DNA of 64,000 bases from positions 2,170,001-2,234,000 of the forward strand of contig NZ_OMPD01000014.1 of NCBI RefSeq assembly GCF_900312745.1, written 5' to 3'. Shown piece after piece: positions 40,188 through 46,738 of this stretch (position 1 is its first letter; each line of letters opens with the position of its first letter). Under the pieces are notes generated by a model. The model did not search any database. It was not told the DNA's origin and was given only the letters and a program-made list of their open reading frames with translations. This DNA is from Aquimarina sp. AU58 (lineage in GTDB: Bacteria; Bacteroidota; Bacteroidia; Flavobacteriales; Flavobacteriaceae). Made by a program: the position numbers and the translations under genes.

Positions 40188-40640
40188 GTGACTATTGACG
40201 ATTTCATTTTACATTTGAAAGACAATAAAAAACAGATGAAAATAATTAGAAATGATGTTAAACAAGCCAACGTTATTCTGGAAGAATTCTATGGGTTTAA
40301 TTTACATGTGCAGTCATATAGTAGTACATTTAATGTAATCAAAATAATGATAGAATCTAGTGATTGTGAATATATTGTTTTTATAAATTTTAATAATTGC
40401 AAGTATTTTAGAGGAAAGTTTTATCGGTCAGAATCTGAATTAAGAATCTCAGAAAATAATGGTATTACTGAAATTAATGATGTTAAATCTGATTTTCAAA
40501 TAAAATCTGAAGGGGGATTTATTTTAAAGAAAGGTTTGTATGAAGAGTTTTTTGATGATTCTCAGTTGCCCAAAATACCTCCGTTACCTTGGGAAAAGAG
40601 AGAAAAAGGCGGAACGAACCCGGATAGCGCGGATTTGTAA
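40188..40640 (+). CDS. candidate immunity protein for RHS tip A
   Basis: A 150-aa soluble protein, no signal peptide, start GTG at 40188 preceded by a GGAG-like sequence. No domain recognised; it mixes helices (DDFILHLKDNKKQMKIIRND) with beta strands. Its place directly after a polymorphic toxin tip is the standard position of the cognate immunity gene. The last about 11 residues (KGGTNPDSADL) are encoded by sequence belonging to the REP-like element that follows, so the native C-terminus may have been replaced by insertion of that element. Confidence 0.6.
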   Translation: MTIDDFILHLKDNKKQMKIIRNDVKQANVILEEFYGFNLHVQSYSSTFNVIKIMIESSDCEYIVFINFNNCKYFRGKFYRSESELRISENNGITEINDVKSDFQIKSEGGFILKKGLYEEFFDDSQLPKIPPLPWEKREKGGTNPDSADL

Positions 40641-40650
40641 TCCGTGCCGG
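40626..40650 (+). repeat. REP-like palindrome A
   Basis: AGCGC-GGA-TTTGTAA-TCC-GTGCCGG: an imperfect palindrome of the kind seen as REP elements in Bacteroidetes. It is aligned with REP-like palindrome B (42088-42112, minus strand): the flanking bases and the TTTGyAA loop match while the stem bases differ in a paired way (GGA/TCC against TAG/CTA). It overlaps the end of the immunity A gene. Confidence 0.6.
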
Positions 40651-40719
40651 TTACTAGAAAATATTATAATTTATATTAGTGCAAATGTCTAGCTCATACA
40701 ATACCAGATAAGGTAATCA

Positions 40720-40780
40720 AGAGTAAAGAAATATTATAAAAGCAAAGCTGCCTAGAAATGGGTAGTTTTTGTCATTTTAT
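40720..40780 (+). repeat. distal inverted repeat, left arm, with terminator hairpin
   Basis: About 60 bp, with the best part at 40744-40773 (AAAGCTGCCTAGAAATGGGT and following). It matches the reverse complement of 42017-42047 with two differences, and looser homology (AGAGTAA-GAAA, TTATA) extends to 40720. The core is itself a hairpin followed by T residues and could act as a terminator for both the immunity gene and the convergent integrase gene. Confidence 0.8.
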
Positions 40781-40811
40781 GATTTAAGCTATTTTTTCAG
40801 TAGAAAAACTA

Positions 40812-41861
40812 CTAATCATATGTTTCTAGTTTATCATGTATTTTTTCTATTTCTTTATCTACATAGGATTGAGCAAAATGTACATATCTATAAAAGGAGT
40901 TACTATTTGCACTATGACCACTTATGGTGCGTACCAAATGTTCTGGCATCCCTAAAATTAGTAAGGTGGTAATAGCTGTACGTCTCATCATATGAGAGCT
41001 CATTTTATCACAAAAACGTTCTGGCTTTTTCAGAGTATTTTTATAGACAGTATAGGTTTTACCCTGTCGTTCCCTGGAAAACTCTATAGGAGCAGTAAAA
41101 TTTGCTTTTTCTCCGATACTTTTTAGCGTCTTATTAAAAGTATATAATGTTATTGGAGTAAACAAAGTAATTTTTGCACTCTTAGATTTATACTTCTGGT
41201 AAATGTTCACTGCATATCCTGGCAATTTTATCGAACTGTAAGCTTTTGTTTTTTTACTTTTAACCTTTAAATACCAATCTCCGTTTTGCATTTCAAAATT
41301 TTTGGTAGTTAACAAAAAAATATCCGAAAAACGCAAACCTGTAGTACAGCCAAATACAAAAATATCTTTGATACGCTTTTCGGGAGGAGTAAGTATAGTT
41401 TCAAATTCTTTGTTATGAATCAAGAACTTTAATTGTTCTGGAGATATCACTAAGATATCTACTTCTTCTTTACGAACATATAAAAGCTTATGAAAATCGC
41501 CAGTATTAAAATGTTTTTCGTTTTTTAGGTAATTAAAAAAGGTACGTATCTGTTTCATATTACTACCTACATAATTATCATAACATCCTTTTTTATACAT
41601 GAAATCAGAGAACTTACGATAGAATTTTTTCCAATAATTCTTTTCAGATTCAAATTCTCGCTTTGTCAGTTTTTGTACATCACAAATTCTTAAATCAAAA
41701 TCACAAGAGCTAGAAAATTCAATCAAATTATGTAATACATATCGATAATTATCGATAGTGCCCGAGGTAATTCTATTTCCATTTTTTTTTAATCGTTTTC
41801 CTGTTTCAGAATCCCGAATAAACTGTTTAAAAAGAGGTATTAAATCAACTGTTTTTTTCAT
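40812..41861 (-). CDS. tyrosine recombinase / integrase
   Basis: A 349-aa site-specific recombinase that cuts and rejoins DNA through a tyrosine. The N-terminal half (about 1-125) is a SAM-like core-binding domain. The catalytic domain shows Arg177 in CTTGLRFSD, a Lys around 201-206 (KVKSKKTKAY), HMMR at 290-293, His316 in ISGHS and the nucleophile Tyr324 or Tyr326 in FYRYVHF. All catalytic positions seem intact. The gene lies at the centre of a mirror-symmetric toxin/immunity locus, between two inverted 60-bp repeats, which suggests it acts on this locus. Its 5' region carries repeat R2, with a possible -7 box TATTCTTG about 41 bp before the ATG, and a strong palindrome. It could equally be the remnant of an integrative element. 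Confidence 0.9.
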   Translation of the reverse strand: MKKTVDLIPLFKQFIRDSETGKRLKKNGNRITSGTIDNYRYVLHNLIEFSSSCDFDLRICDVQKLTKREFESEKNYWKKFYRKFSDFMYKKGCYDNYVGSNMKQIRTFFNYLKNEKHFNTGDFHKLLYVRKEEVDILVISPEQLKFLIHNKEFETILTPPEKRIKDIFVFGCTTGLRFSDIFLLTTKNFEMQNGDWYLKVKSKKTKAYSSIKLPGYAVNIYQKYKSKSAKITLFTPITLYTFNKTLKSIGEKANFTAPIEFSRERQGKTYTVYKNTLKKPERFCDKMSSHMMRRTAITTLLILGMPEHLVRTISGHSANSNSFYRYVHFAQSYVDKEIEKIHDKLETYD

Positions 41862-41896
41862 TTATTTATATTCTTGCCTCACTACATTACTTATTC

Positions 41897-41961
41897 TAGT
41901 ACAAGAATACAAATGTGGAGTCCCACTTTTCGGGACTGGGGAATATTTTTTTATTTTTTTT
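41897..41961 (-). repeat. repeat R2, in the integrase promoter region (includes -7 box at 41902-41909)
   Basis: Inverted copy of R1 and R3. Read on the minus strand: A-rich tract, TATTCCCC, hairpin AGTCCC-GAAAAGT-GGGACT, then GTATTCTTGTACT. The TATTCTTG (41909 down to 41902) sits 41 bp before the integrase ATG and is a one-mismatch -7 box. The hairpin just upstream could be an operator or recombinase-binding site. Confidence 0.75.
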
Positions 41962-41965
41962 GATA

Positions 41966-41999
41966 TTAATCGATATAAAACACATTTTATATCGATTAA
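41966..41999. repeat. perfect palindrome, 13-8-13 architecture
   Basis: TTAATCGATATAA, spacer AACACATT, TTATATCGATTAA. The arms are perfectly complementary; pairing extends to 15-bp arms with a CACA centre. Two 13-bp inverted arms around an 8-bp spacer is the form of loxP and FRT sites, bound by tyrosine recombinases. It lies 105 bp upstream of the integrase start. No second copy was seen in the window. It could instead be a bidirectional terminator or operator. Confidence 0.6.
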
Positions 42000-42010
42000 A
42001 CTCTGTTTGA

Positions 42011-42071
42011 TATAAAGACAAAAGCTACCCATTTCTAGACAGCTTTTGTATAATAATTGTTTCTTACTCTA
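42011..42071 (-). repeat. distal inverted repeat, right arm, with terminator hairpin
   Basis: Counterpart of 40720-40780. The hairpin AAAAGCTGTC / GGGTAGCTTTT (with two wobble pairs) and flanking AGAGTAAGAAA are read on the minus strand, downstream of the SUKH immunity gene and its REP-like palindrome. Confidence 0.8.
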
Positions 42072-42087
42072 ACCCACCAAGCTGGTA

Positions 42088-42112
42088 CGGTACTAGTTGC
42101 AAACTAGCACTA
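42088..42112 (-). repeat. REP-like palindrome B
   Basis: Minus strand AGTGC-TAG-TTTGCAA-CTA-GTACCGT, aligned with REP-like palindrome A at 40626-40650 with a paired change of stem bases. It lies about 23 bp after the stop of the SUKH immunity gene. Confidence 0.6.
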
Positions 42113-42134
42113 ACGCATACTAGAACGGCTGGGG

Positions 42135-42590
42135 TTATAATTCTTCAAAAAACGCTTTTTTAACAAAATCAATAATATCATCACTAATATATTCTAGTTC
42201 TTCAATAAGCTCATTAGCCAATGAAGGGTTCCAAACATATACACTTCCATAATTTTGATGATTCAAATCGCAGTTTAAAACAAAATACTCTTGATCTCCT
42301 GCATAGGAAATAGCAATTATATCTTTTCTTAAACCATATTTTCTTAGATTTTCATTAAAGTAAATAATATTAGGAGGTGTTTTTAAAAATATATCTAACC
42401 CTTTTTTAACCCCAAAAAAATCAATATATCCAATAATTCCCGAACCATATTCAATTAAAAATTCTTTATACTTCTCTGGAAAAACAATATCAAGATGCTT
42501 TTCTATTTCATTAATAATTTCTATGCTGACCTCACCATTAGATCTATTACCTTCGGGTTTTGAAACTATTTCATTTAACAATTCTTTCAT
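42135..42590 (-). CDS. SMI1/KNR4 (SUKH) family immunity protein B
   Basis: A 151-aa cytosolic protein of the SUKH superfamily, the commonest immunity family for nuclease toxins. Diagnostic features: an N-terminal helix with IEKHLDIVFPEKYKEFLIEYGSG (about residues 30-52), the GYIDFFG strand, ISYAGDQEYFVLNCD near 95 and a C-terminal acidic helix. It follows tip B, an LHH nuclease, after 17 bp on the same strand, a recognised toxin-immunity pairing. In the present orientation the toxin upstream is silent, so its expression would need a promoter of its own or leaky transcription. Confidence 0.85.
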   Translation of the reverse strand: MKELLNEIVSKPEGNRSNGEVSIEIINEIEKHLDIVFPEKYKEFLIEYGSGIIGYIDFFGVKKGLDIFLKTPPNIIYFNENLRKYGLRKDIIAISYAGDQEYFVLNCDLNHQNYGSVYVWNPSLANELIEELEYISDDIIDFVKKAFFEEL

Positions 42591-42607
42591 AAAAAATTTA
42601 TAGTTAA

Positions 42608-43651
42608 TTATCCACCATTATTATTATTGGTTCTATCATTTTTAATCTTCGTTGCCCTAAATTCCCAATATTCTTTTCTAAATTTATTAAACTCCGATCT
42701 ACTAAATTGGAATTCACTTGGTTTTTTACCTCCTTTACCACCTCTCCAAATATGTAATATTCCATGATATTTTTTGTGAAAAGTTCCATCTACTTCCGCA
42801 AAAGGTCCATTTCTATGTTGTATCATATGATGTAAATCTACTGGAATATCTTCATTTCCTACCCTAACAACAGGAGAATCACCATCAGACATTCTCTTTA
42901 GATTACTTCTTCCATCCAATCCTATAAAGTCTGGATCAAATACATCATTCCTCATATAAACCTTACCTTCTAAACCATTAGATGCTTCAAAATGTATTGT
43001 GTTTTCTTCAGTCCAAAACTTTTTTTCCGATTTAAAAGTCTTATCTCTTACTTTGAGAGATTTGATAGCCGGTCTAAAAACTATTGGAGTTCTACTAATT
43101 GTTTCTTGAGCAACCGCTACTGCAGAATTTAAAAGTAACTGCTTATTAAAAACTTCTGTTTCTCTATCATCTTGGTTTACAAAAGAATCCGGGTCAGATA
43201 AGAATCTTGGTAATGCTCTATACCCCCCTTCATTCACAAAGAAATTAAAATACCCTCCGTATGCTGAATTTTCTTTAAAAGTAAAGGTTTTGCCCTTATA
43301 AGAAATATTCATAGCCTTATCTTGGAGATAAACATCTATAAAATCATCTTCGACAGAAACAAGTTCTAGATGGGGGCTTCCATCACTAAGAGTCAATAGA
43401 TAATTGTATTGTTCAGCTCCTTCTAGTTCGATTGCATCAATTACTCTATTTTCAGAAAAGGCAAACGGGCTATTGTAAGGATAATACCCCTCAAGCGGAT
43501 CGACAGTAAAAAACCTTCCCAATCTAGGATCGTGCATTCTATACTTATAGTTTACAGAATTCCCTTCGCCTTTGATTTCATCGTCTTTTTCTTGTCCCTG
43601 GAATCCATATCTATAGGATTTGGAGTCTTTATGACGATTAGGTTGTAGCAT
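42608..43651 (-). CDS. silent RHS C-terminal cassette with LHH (HNH/Endo VII) nuclease tip B
   Basis: A 5'-truncated RHS gene. It starts within the RHS core (YYPFGMLQPN) at 43667, with an in-frame TGA just upstream and no signal peptide or promoter, so it is not expected to be exported as it stands; MLQPN at 43651 is the first ATG. After the shared core (GRFFTVDPLEG, SPFAFSENRV) come about 290 unique residues. Near the C-terminus (nt about 42845-42745) is DLHHMIQHRNGPFAEV followed by HKKYHGILH, the LHH signature of an HNH/Endo VII nuclease toxin. The SUKH immunity gene follows after 17 bp. This is an orphan toxin-immunity cassette stored opposite to the expressed gene. Confidence 0.85.
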   Translation of the reverse strand: MLQPNRHKDSKSYRYGFQGQEKDDEIKGEGNSVNYKYRMHDPRLGRFFTVDPLEGYYPYNSPFAFSENRVIDAIELEGAEQYNYLLTLSDGSPHLELVSVEDDFIDVYLQDKAMNISYKGKTFTFKENSAYGGYFNFFVNEGGYRALPRFLSDPDSFVNQDDRETEVFNKQLLLNSAVAVAQETISRTPIVFRPAIKSLKVRDKTFKSEKKFWTEENTIHFEASNGLEGKVYMRNDVFDPDFIGLDGRSNLKRMSDGDSPVVRVGNEDIPVDLHHMIQHRNGPFAEVDGTFHKKYHGILHIWRGGKGGKKPSEFQFSRSEFNKFRKEYWEFRATKIKNDRTNNNNGG

Positions 43652-43667
43652 CCCAAACGGATAGTAA
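43521..43667 (-). repeat. core inverted repeat, right arm (147 bp, perfect)
   Basis: Reverse complement of 39079-39225 with no difference found. It marks the 5' edge of the silent cassette; homology to the RHS gene stops exactly at 43667. Confidence 0.95.
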
Positions 43668-43886
43668 TCAAAATCTTGTTTACATCAGTATTTAAAAGAA
43701 CTTTGGCAATTTTTATGAGAACGAAAATAACCATTTGTTGTTAAAATCAACAATAATTTTGCTGCTTTTATAACATCTATATACATTTTTTTAAGAGTAG
43801 AGGATATTCATTTTTAAATAAGAATTATTGGTCTTTAGGTACCATCAAAATAAAAACAGATTTATGCTATGATAATGTTAAAGATT

Positions 43887-43953
43887 AAAAAAAATAAAAA
43901 AAATAATTCCCAGTCCCGAAAAATGAAACTCAGGACTCGTATTCTTGTACTGT
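43887..43953 (+). repeat. repeat R3
   Basis: Direct copy of R1 (9498-9564): A-rich tract, ATTCCCAGTCCCGAAAAATG, then ACTCGTATTCTTGTACTGTG. The hairpin's right arm is degraded (GAAACT in place of GGGACT). R1 and R3 lie 34 kb apart and bracket the whole LRR/RHS island. Confidence 0.8.
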
Positions 43954-44153
43954 GAAAAACAACATAATGTAATATTAAACATAATTTTTTATGAGATCTA
44001 GGTTAAGATAAAAGCATGATAACAAGTGATTTGATATGTTTGATTGTATGTAATGTAAGATGTGAAAAATATATAGAGAGCTAGCTTTTTTTAAGATAAA
44101 CTAACTTCTTAAAGTAAAGTTAAACCTTAACTTTTTAACAACTTAAAAATGAA

Positions 44154-44161
44154 TATATTTG
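44154..44161 (+). promoter_or_regulatory. -7 box TATATTTG, upstream T2SS promoter candidate
   Basis: Perfect TAnnTTTG match about 260 bp before the first gene of the type II secretion operon. No clear -33 element was seen at standard spacing. Confidence 0.4.
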
Positions 44162-44368
44162 CGACTTCATTTTTTAAAAGCATACAAAGTGTTGTGTCTA
44201 TAAATGTTTTGTTAAAATGAATTTAAAGTATTGATTATTAGTGAATTAAATATGTGTGCGAGATGGGTTTTTAGATTTTTTATAGTGATTGTTAATGTAA
44301 CTATTAAGTATAATGTACTATACGATAAATTACATTTTAAGAATCAAAATACTATAACTGTATAACAA

Positions 44369-44376
44369 TAAATTTG
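44369..44376 (+). promoter_or_regulatory. -7 box TAAATTTG, proximal T2SS promoter
   Basis: Perfect TAnnTTTG match followed by CCC, about 47 bp before the ATG at 44423. Same sequence context (TAAATTTGCCC) as the ccsBA promoter. Confidence 0.6.
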
Positions 44377-44422
44377 CCCAAAAAAATAATAACCACAATG
44401 GTTGGAAAAGTATTGTAAAGGA

Positions 44423-45199
44423 ATGCAAAAAATAATATATATAAGTATCATATTCACCTGCCTGTTGAGTTGTAAAACTTCACAGGAACTGTTTAATAAG
44501 AAAAATATTAGTACTACTGAGTATAAAGAAAGTTTTCATATTACAGAGGATGAGCCAAAACCAAAATCAGGAGTAAAATACTATTGGTTTAAATCCAGAA
44601 AAGTACAGGCTACACAAAGTGATTATGCAGGAGAATTATTGGATGGATTATATACCAAGTATTATTACTCTAATGAATTGGCAGAGAAAGGCAATTTTAA
44701 TAAAGGAAAAAAGATTGGTATCTGGAAATCCTGGTATAAAAATGGTCAATTAGCAACTACAGAAAACTGGAACAAAGGAGTACTAAATGGCAAATGCGTA
44801 TTCTATGATAGTATTGGTAATGTTATATCAAAAGGTAAATATACTAGTGGTAAACGATCTGGGAAATGGATTTTCGTGCAAAAAGGTGACACTATAGATT
44901 ATAGTAAGAAAGTACGTAAAGAAAAAGATACACTACAACCGGGATTTTTTGGTAGACTATTTAAAAAGAAAGCAAAAGATTCAGTAGCTCCTCAGGAGAA
45001 AAAACCAGGGTTCTTTAAAAGACTTTTTTCTAAAAAAGATAAAAATAAAGCAACTTCTAAAAGGACAAAAAATAATAACCCAAAGGTAAAAGGGAATACT
45101 AAAAAGGGAGCTAAAAAAGCAAAACAAAAAAAGACAGCTAACGATAAACCAAATTTCTTTCAACGATTATTTGGTAAAAAAGAGAAAGATAATACGTGA
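44423..45199 (+). CDS. MORN/YwqK-repeat lipoprotein heading the T2SS operon
   Basis: About 258 aa. The N-terminus MQKIIYISIIFTCLLSCKTSQ is a lipoprotein signal peptide. Residues about 65-150 form MORN/YwqK-type repeats (GLYTKYYYSNELAEKGNFN, GIWKSWYKNGQLATTENWN, GKCVFYDSIGNVISKGKY). The C-terminal third is very basic and carries three copies of an FFxRLFxKK motif (near residues 174, 196 and 243) separated by lysine-rich linkers. I chose ATG 44423 over the in-frame TTG at 44402 because it gives a proper signal peptide. Its stop overlaps the GTG start of the next gene, so it belongs to the T2SS operon. Role unknown. Confidence 0.7.
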   Translation: MQKIIYISIIFTCLLSCKTSQELFNKKNISTTEYKESFHITEDEPKPKSGVKYYWFKSRKVQATQSDYAGELLDGLYTKYYYSNELAEKGNFNKGKKIGIWKSWYKNGQLATTENWNKGVLNGKCVFYDSIGNVISKGKYTSGKRSGKWIFVQKGDTIDYSKKVRKEKDTLQPGFFGRLFKKKAKDSVAPQEKKPGFFKRLFSKKDKNKATSKRTKNNNPKVKGNTKKGAKKAKQKKTANDKPNFFQRLFGKKEKDNT

Positions 45200-46419
45200 T
45201 AAAAGCCGGTTCTATAGCGTATGCGATACTAATTTGTATTGTAGTAGGGATATTTTGTTATTCGCTGTTATTGATGAGTGGATATTCTAAAATACACCAG
45301 GGAATGCTTGATGCTCATGCCGAACTAGTATCTAACAATGAATCAGCACAAGAGTATTTTCTTGCAAAAATAGAGGATATCGAAGAGAAGGAACTTACTA
45401 TAGATGTTTTTGATAATGGTATGGTTTCATCAGGTAGTATAAAACCATGGGGATTTTATAAAGTATTATTGACCACCTCAGTTTTTAAGAAAGATACCAT
45501 AAAAAGAGCTGCTTTGATAGGGCAGTGGCAGAAAGAAGATGCATTGGCACTATATCTTTCAGATGCTTCTAAACCTTTGTTTATGGTAGAAAAAGCCAAA
45601 ATAACAGGAAATGTGTTTTTACCAAAATCAGGTATAAAAGCTGGATATATCACTTCTAATGCATACCGAGATACAAAATTTTTGATAGGTACAAAACGTA
45701 ACTCAAAAACGAGTTTACCAAAGATCGATCATGTAGATTTTGCATATGATATTAATAACGCACGCCAGATTAGATTAAATGATATAAAAGACGATGTTCT
45801 TTTATATAATAGTTTTAGTAAGCAAACACTGGTTATAGAAAGCGATACTATAATTATAAATAATAAAAAGCTTTCGGGGAATATTGTTATAAAATCTAAA
45901 GATTCTGTTTATATCAAGAAGAATAATGTATTAGAAGATATTATCATAGATGCTCCAAAAGTAGCTTTTGAATCTGGTTTTATTGGTAATGTACAGGTGT
46001 TGGCAGAAAAAGTAGTTGGACTTGAAGAAAATGTAGTTTTAAAATACCCATCGGGTATTTTGATGAATACAGGTAATGTAGATAAAAGAGAGGTTATTAT
46101 AGGGAAGAAAAGCAAGATCCTGGGAGGAGTTGTGATCAATGATATAAATAGAGGGTTAGATAAAATCGTTACTGTAGAGGAAGACGCCGAAGTAATTGGT
46201 GATATCTACTGTAGTGGTAAGTTACAACTTAAGGGAAATATAATAGGTACAGTTTATACCAGTAACTTTTACCTTAGGACAGAAGCTTCTGCTTATGATA
46301 ATTATATTTTAAACGGAACAATTGATAGGAAAAGCCTTCCTGATGAATTTGTAAGGATACCGCTATTTAAAAATAAAAGTAAATACTTTAAACCCTATGC
46401 AGTTATTAAACAAATATAA
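45196..46419 (+). CDS. pseudopilin-like N-terminus fused to a bactofilin-like beta-helix domain
   Basis: A 407-aa protein. The N-terminus MIKAGSIAYAILICIVVGIF looks like a pseudopilin leader and membrane helix (cleavage after Ala, as in the three pseudopilins downstream), but lacks Glu at +5, as in GspK-type minor pilins. After a middle region comes a C-terminal part (about 255-385) with short regular repeats (VEEDAEVIGDIYCSGKLQLK then GNIIGTVYTSNF) that suggest a right-handed beta-helix like bactofilins. Start GTG overlaps the upstream stop by 4 bp, and the end overlaps the next pseudopilin gene by 23 bp. It may cap the pseudopilus tip. Confidence 0.55.
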   Translation: MIKAGSIAYAILICIVVGIFCYSLLLMSGYSKIHQGMLDAHAELVSNNESAQEYFLAKIEDIEEKELTIDVFDNGMVSSGSIKPWGFYKVLLTTSVFKKDTIKRAALIGQWQKEDALALYLSDASKPLFMVEKAKITGNVFLPKSGIKAGYITSNAYRDTKFLIGTKRNSKTSLPKIDHVDFAYDINNARQIRLNDIKDDVLLYNSFSKQTLVIESDTIIINNKKLSGNIVIKSKDSVYIKKNNVLEDIIIDAPKVAFESGFIGNVQVLAEKVVGLEENVVLKYPSGILMNTGNVDKREVIIGKKSKILGGVVINDINRGLDKIVTVEEDAEVIGDIYCSGKLQLKGNIIGTVYTSNFYLRTEASAYDNYILNGTIDRKSLPDEFVRIPLFKNKSKYFKPYAVIKQI

Positions 46420-46738
46420 TGTAAAAGCAGGGTCTGTTATAGAATCGGTAATTGCCATGACCATCATTGCAATTTGTTTGTCTATGGCGCTTATAATTTA
46501 TAGTAGAGTGTTGGGCTCTGATAATAGTATTGCTCATTACCAGGCTCGGCAAAAAGTAAAAGAATTGTTTTGGGAAACAAAAAGTGAAAAACAATTTATA
46601 GATGAAGATTATGATTTTGAATCTTTTACTGTAGTAAAAAAAGTAGAGAAATTAGAAAATAACACAGGATATAAAGTTGTATTCACGATAAAGGTGCAAT
46701 CAAAAAAAGAAACATATCAATACATTGTTAGAGAATAA
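46397..46738 (+). CDS. type II secretion minor pseudopilin (GspI/H-like)
   Basis: A 113-aa protein with a short basic leader and a prepilin site: KAGSVIESVIAMTIIAIC. With cleavage after Ala, glutamate falls at +5, the conserved position. A single helix and a small beta domain follow. It would be part of the pseudopilus that pushes substrates through the secretin. The start overlaps the upstream gene and its stop overlaps the next pseudopilin gene by 14 bp. Confidence 0.7.
   Translation: MQLLNKYNVKAGSVIESVIAMTIIAICLSMALIIYSRVLGSDNSIAHYQARQKVKELFWETKSEKQFIDEDYDFESFTVVKKVEKLENNTGYKVVFTIKVQSKKETYQYIVRE

Larger units (their letters stand above)
39079..43667. mobile_element. candidate invertible toxin-tip switching segment
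   Basis: A 4589-bp mirror-symmetric segment. From left: core repeat, tip A, immunity A, REP-like palindrome A, 60-bp repeat, integrase, R2 repeat, 13-8-13 palindrome, 60-bp repeat (inverted), REP-like palindrome B, SUKH immunity B, tip B, core repeat (inverted). Inversion through the 147-bp arms keeps the reading frame and would put tip B and immunity B behind the expressed RHS gene. The structure is seen in the sequence; the act of switching is inferred. Confidence 0.7.
43668..44422 (+). other. non-coding region with repeat R3 and T2SS operon promoters
   Basis: 755 bp with no plausible gene. It holds repeat R3 (43887-43953), and two -7 boxes at 44154-44161 and 44369-44376. A small hairpin TTGTTG / CAACAA lies at 43735-43753. 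The rest is AT-rich with nothing recognisable. Confidence 0.6.

Noticed and set aside
40812..41861. Prophage or conjugative element as the source of the integrase
   Set aside because: No phage structural, relaxase or conjugation genes are present in the window; the gene sits alone within the toxin locus.
40769..42015. Plus-strand ORFs over the integrase gene (40769-40972, 41758-42015)
   Set aside because: They lie antisense to an intact tyrosine recombinase and show no domain features.
44402..44422. TTG at 44402 as start of the MORN lipoprotein
   Set aside because: Using ATG 44423 gives a clean lipoprotein signal peptide; the extra seven residues do not belong to it.
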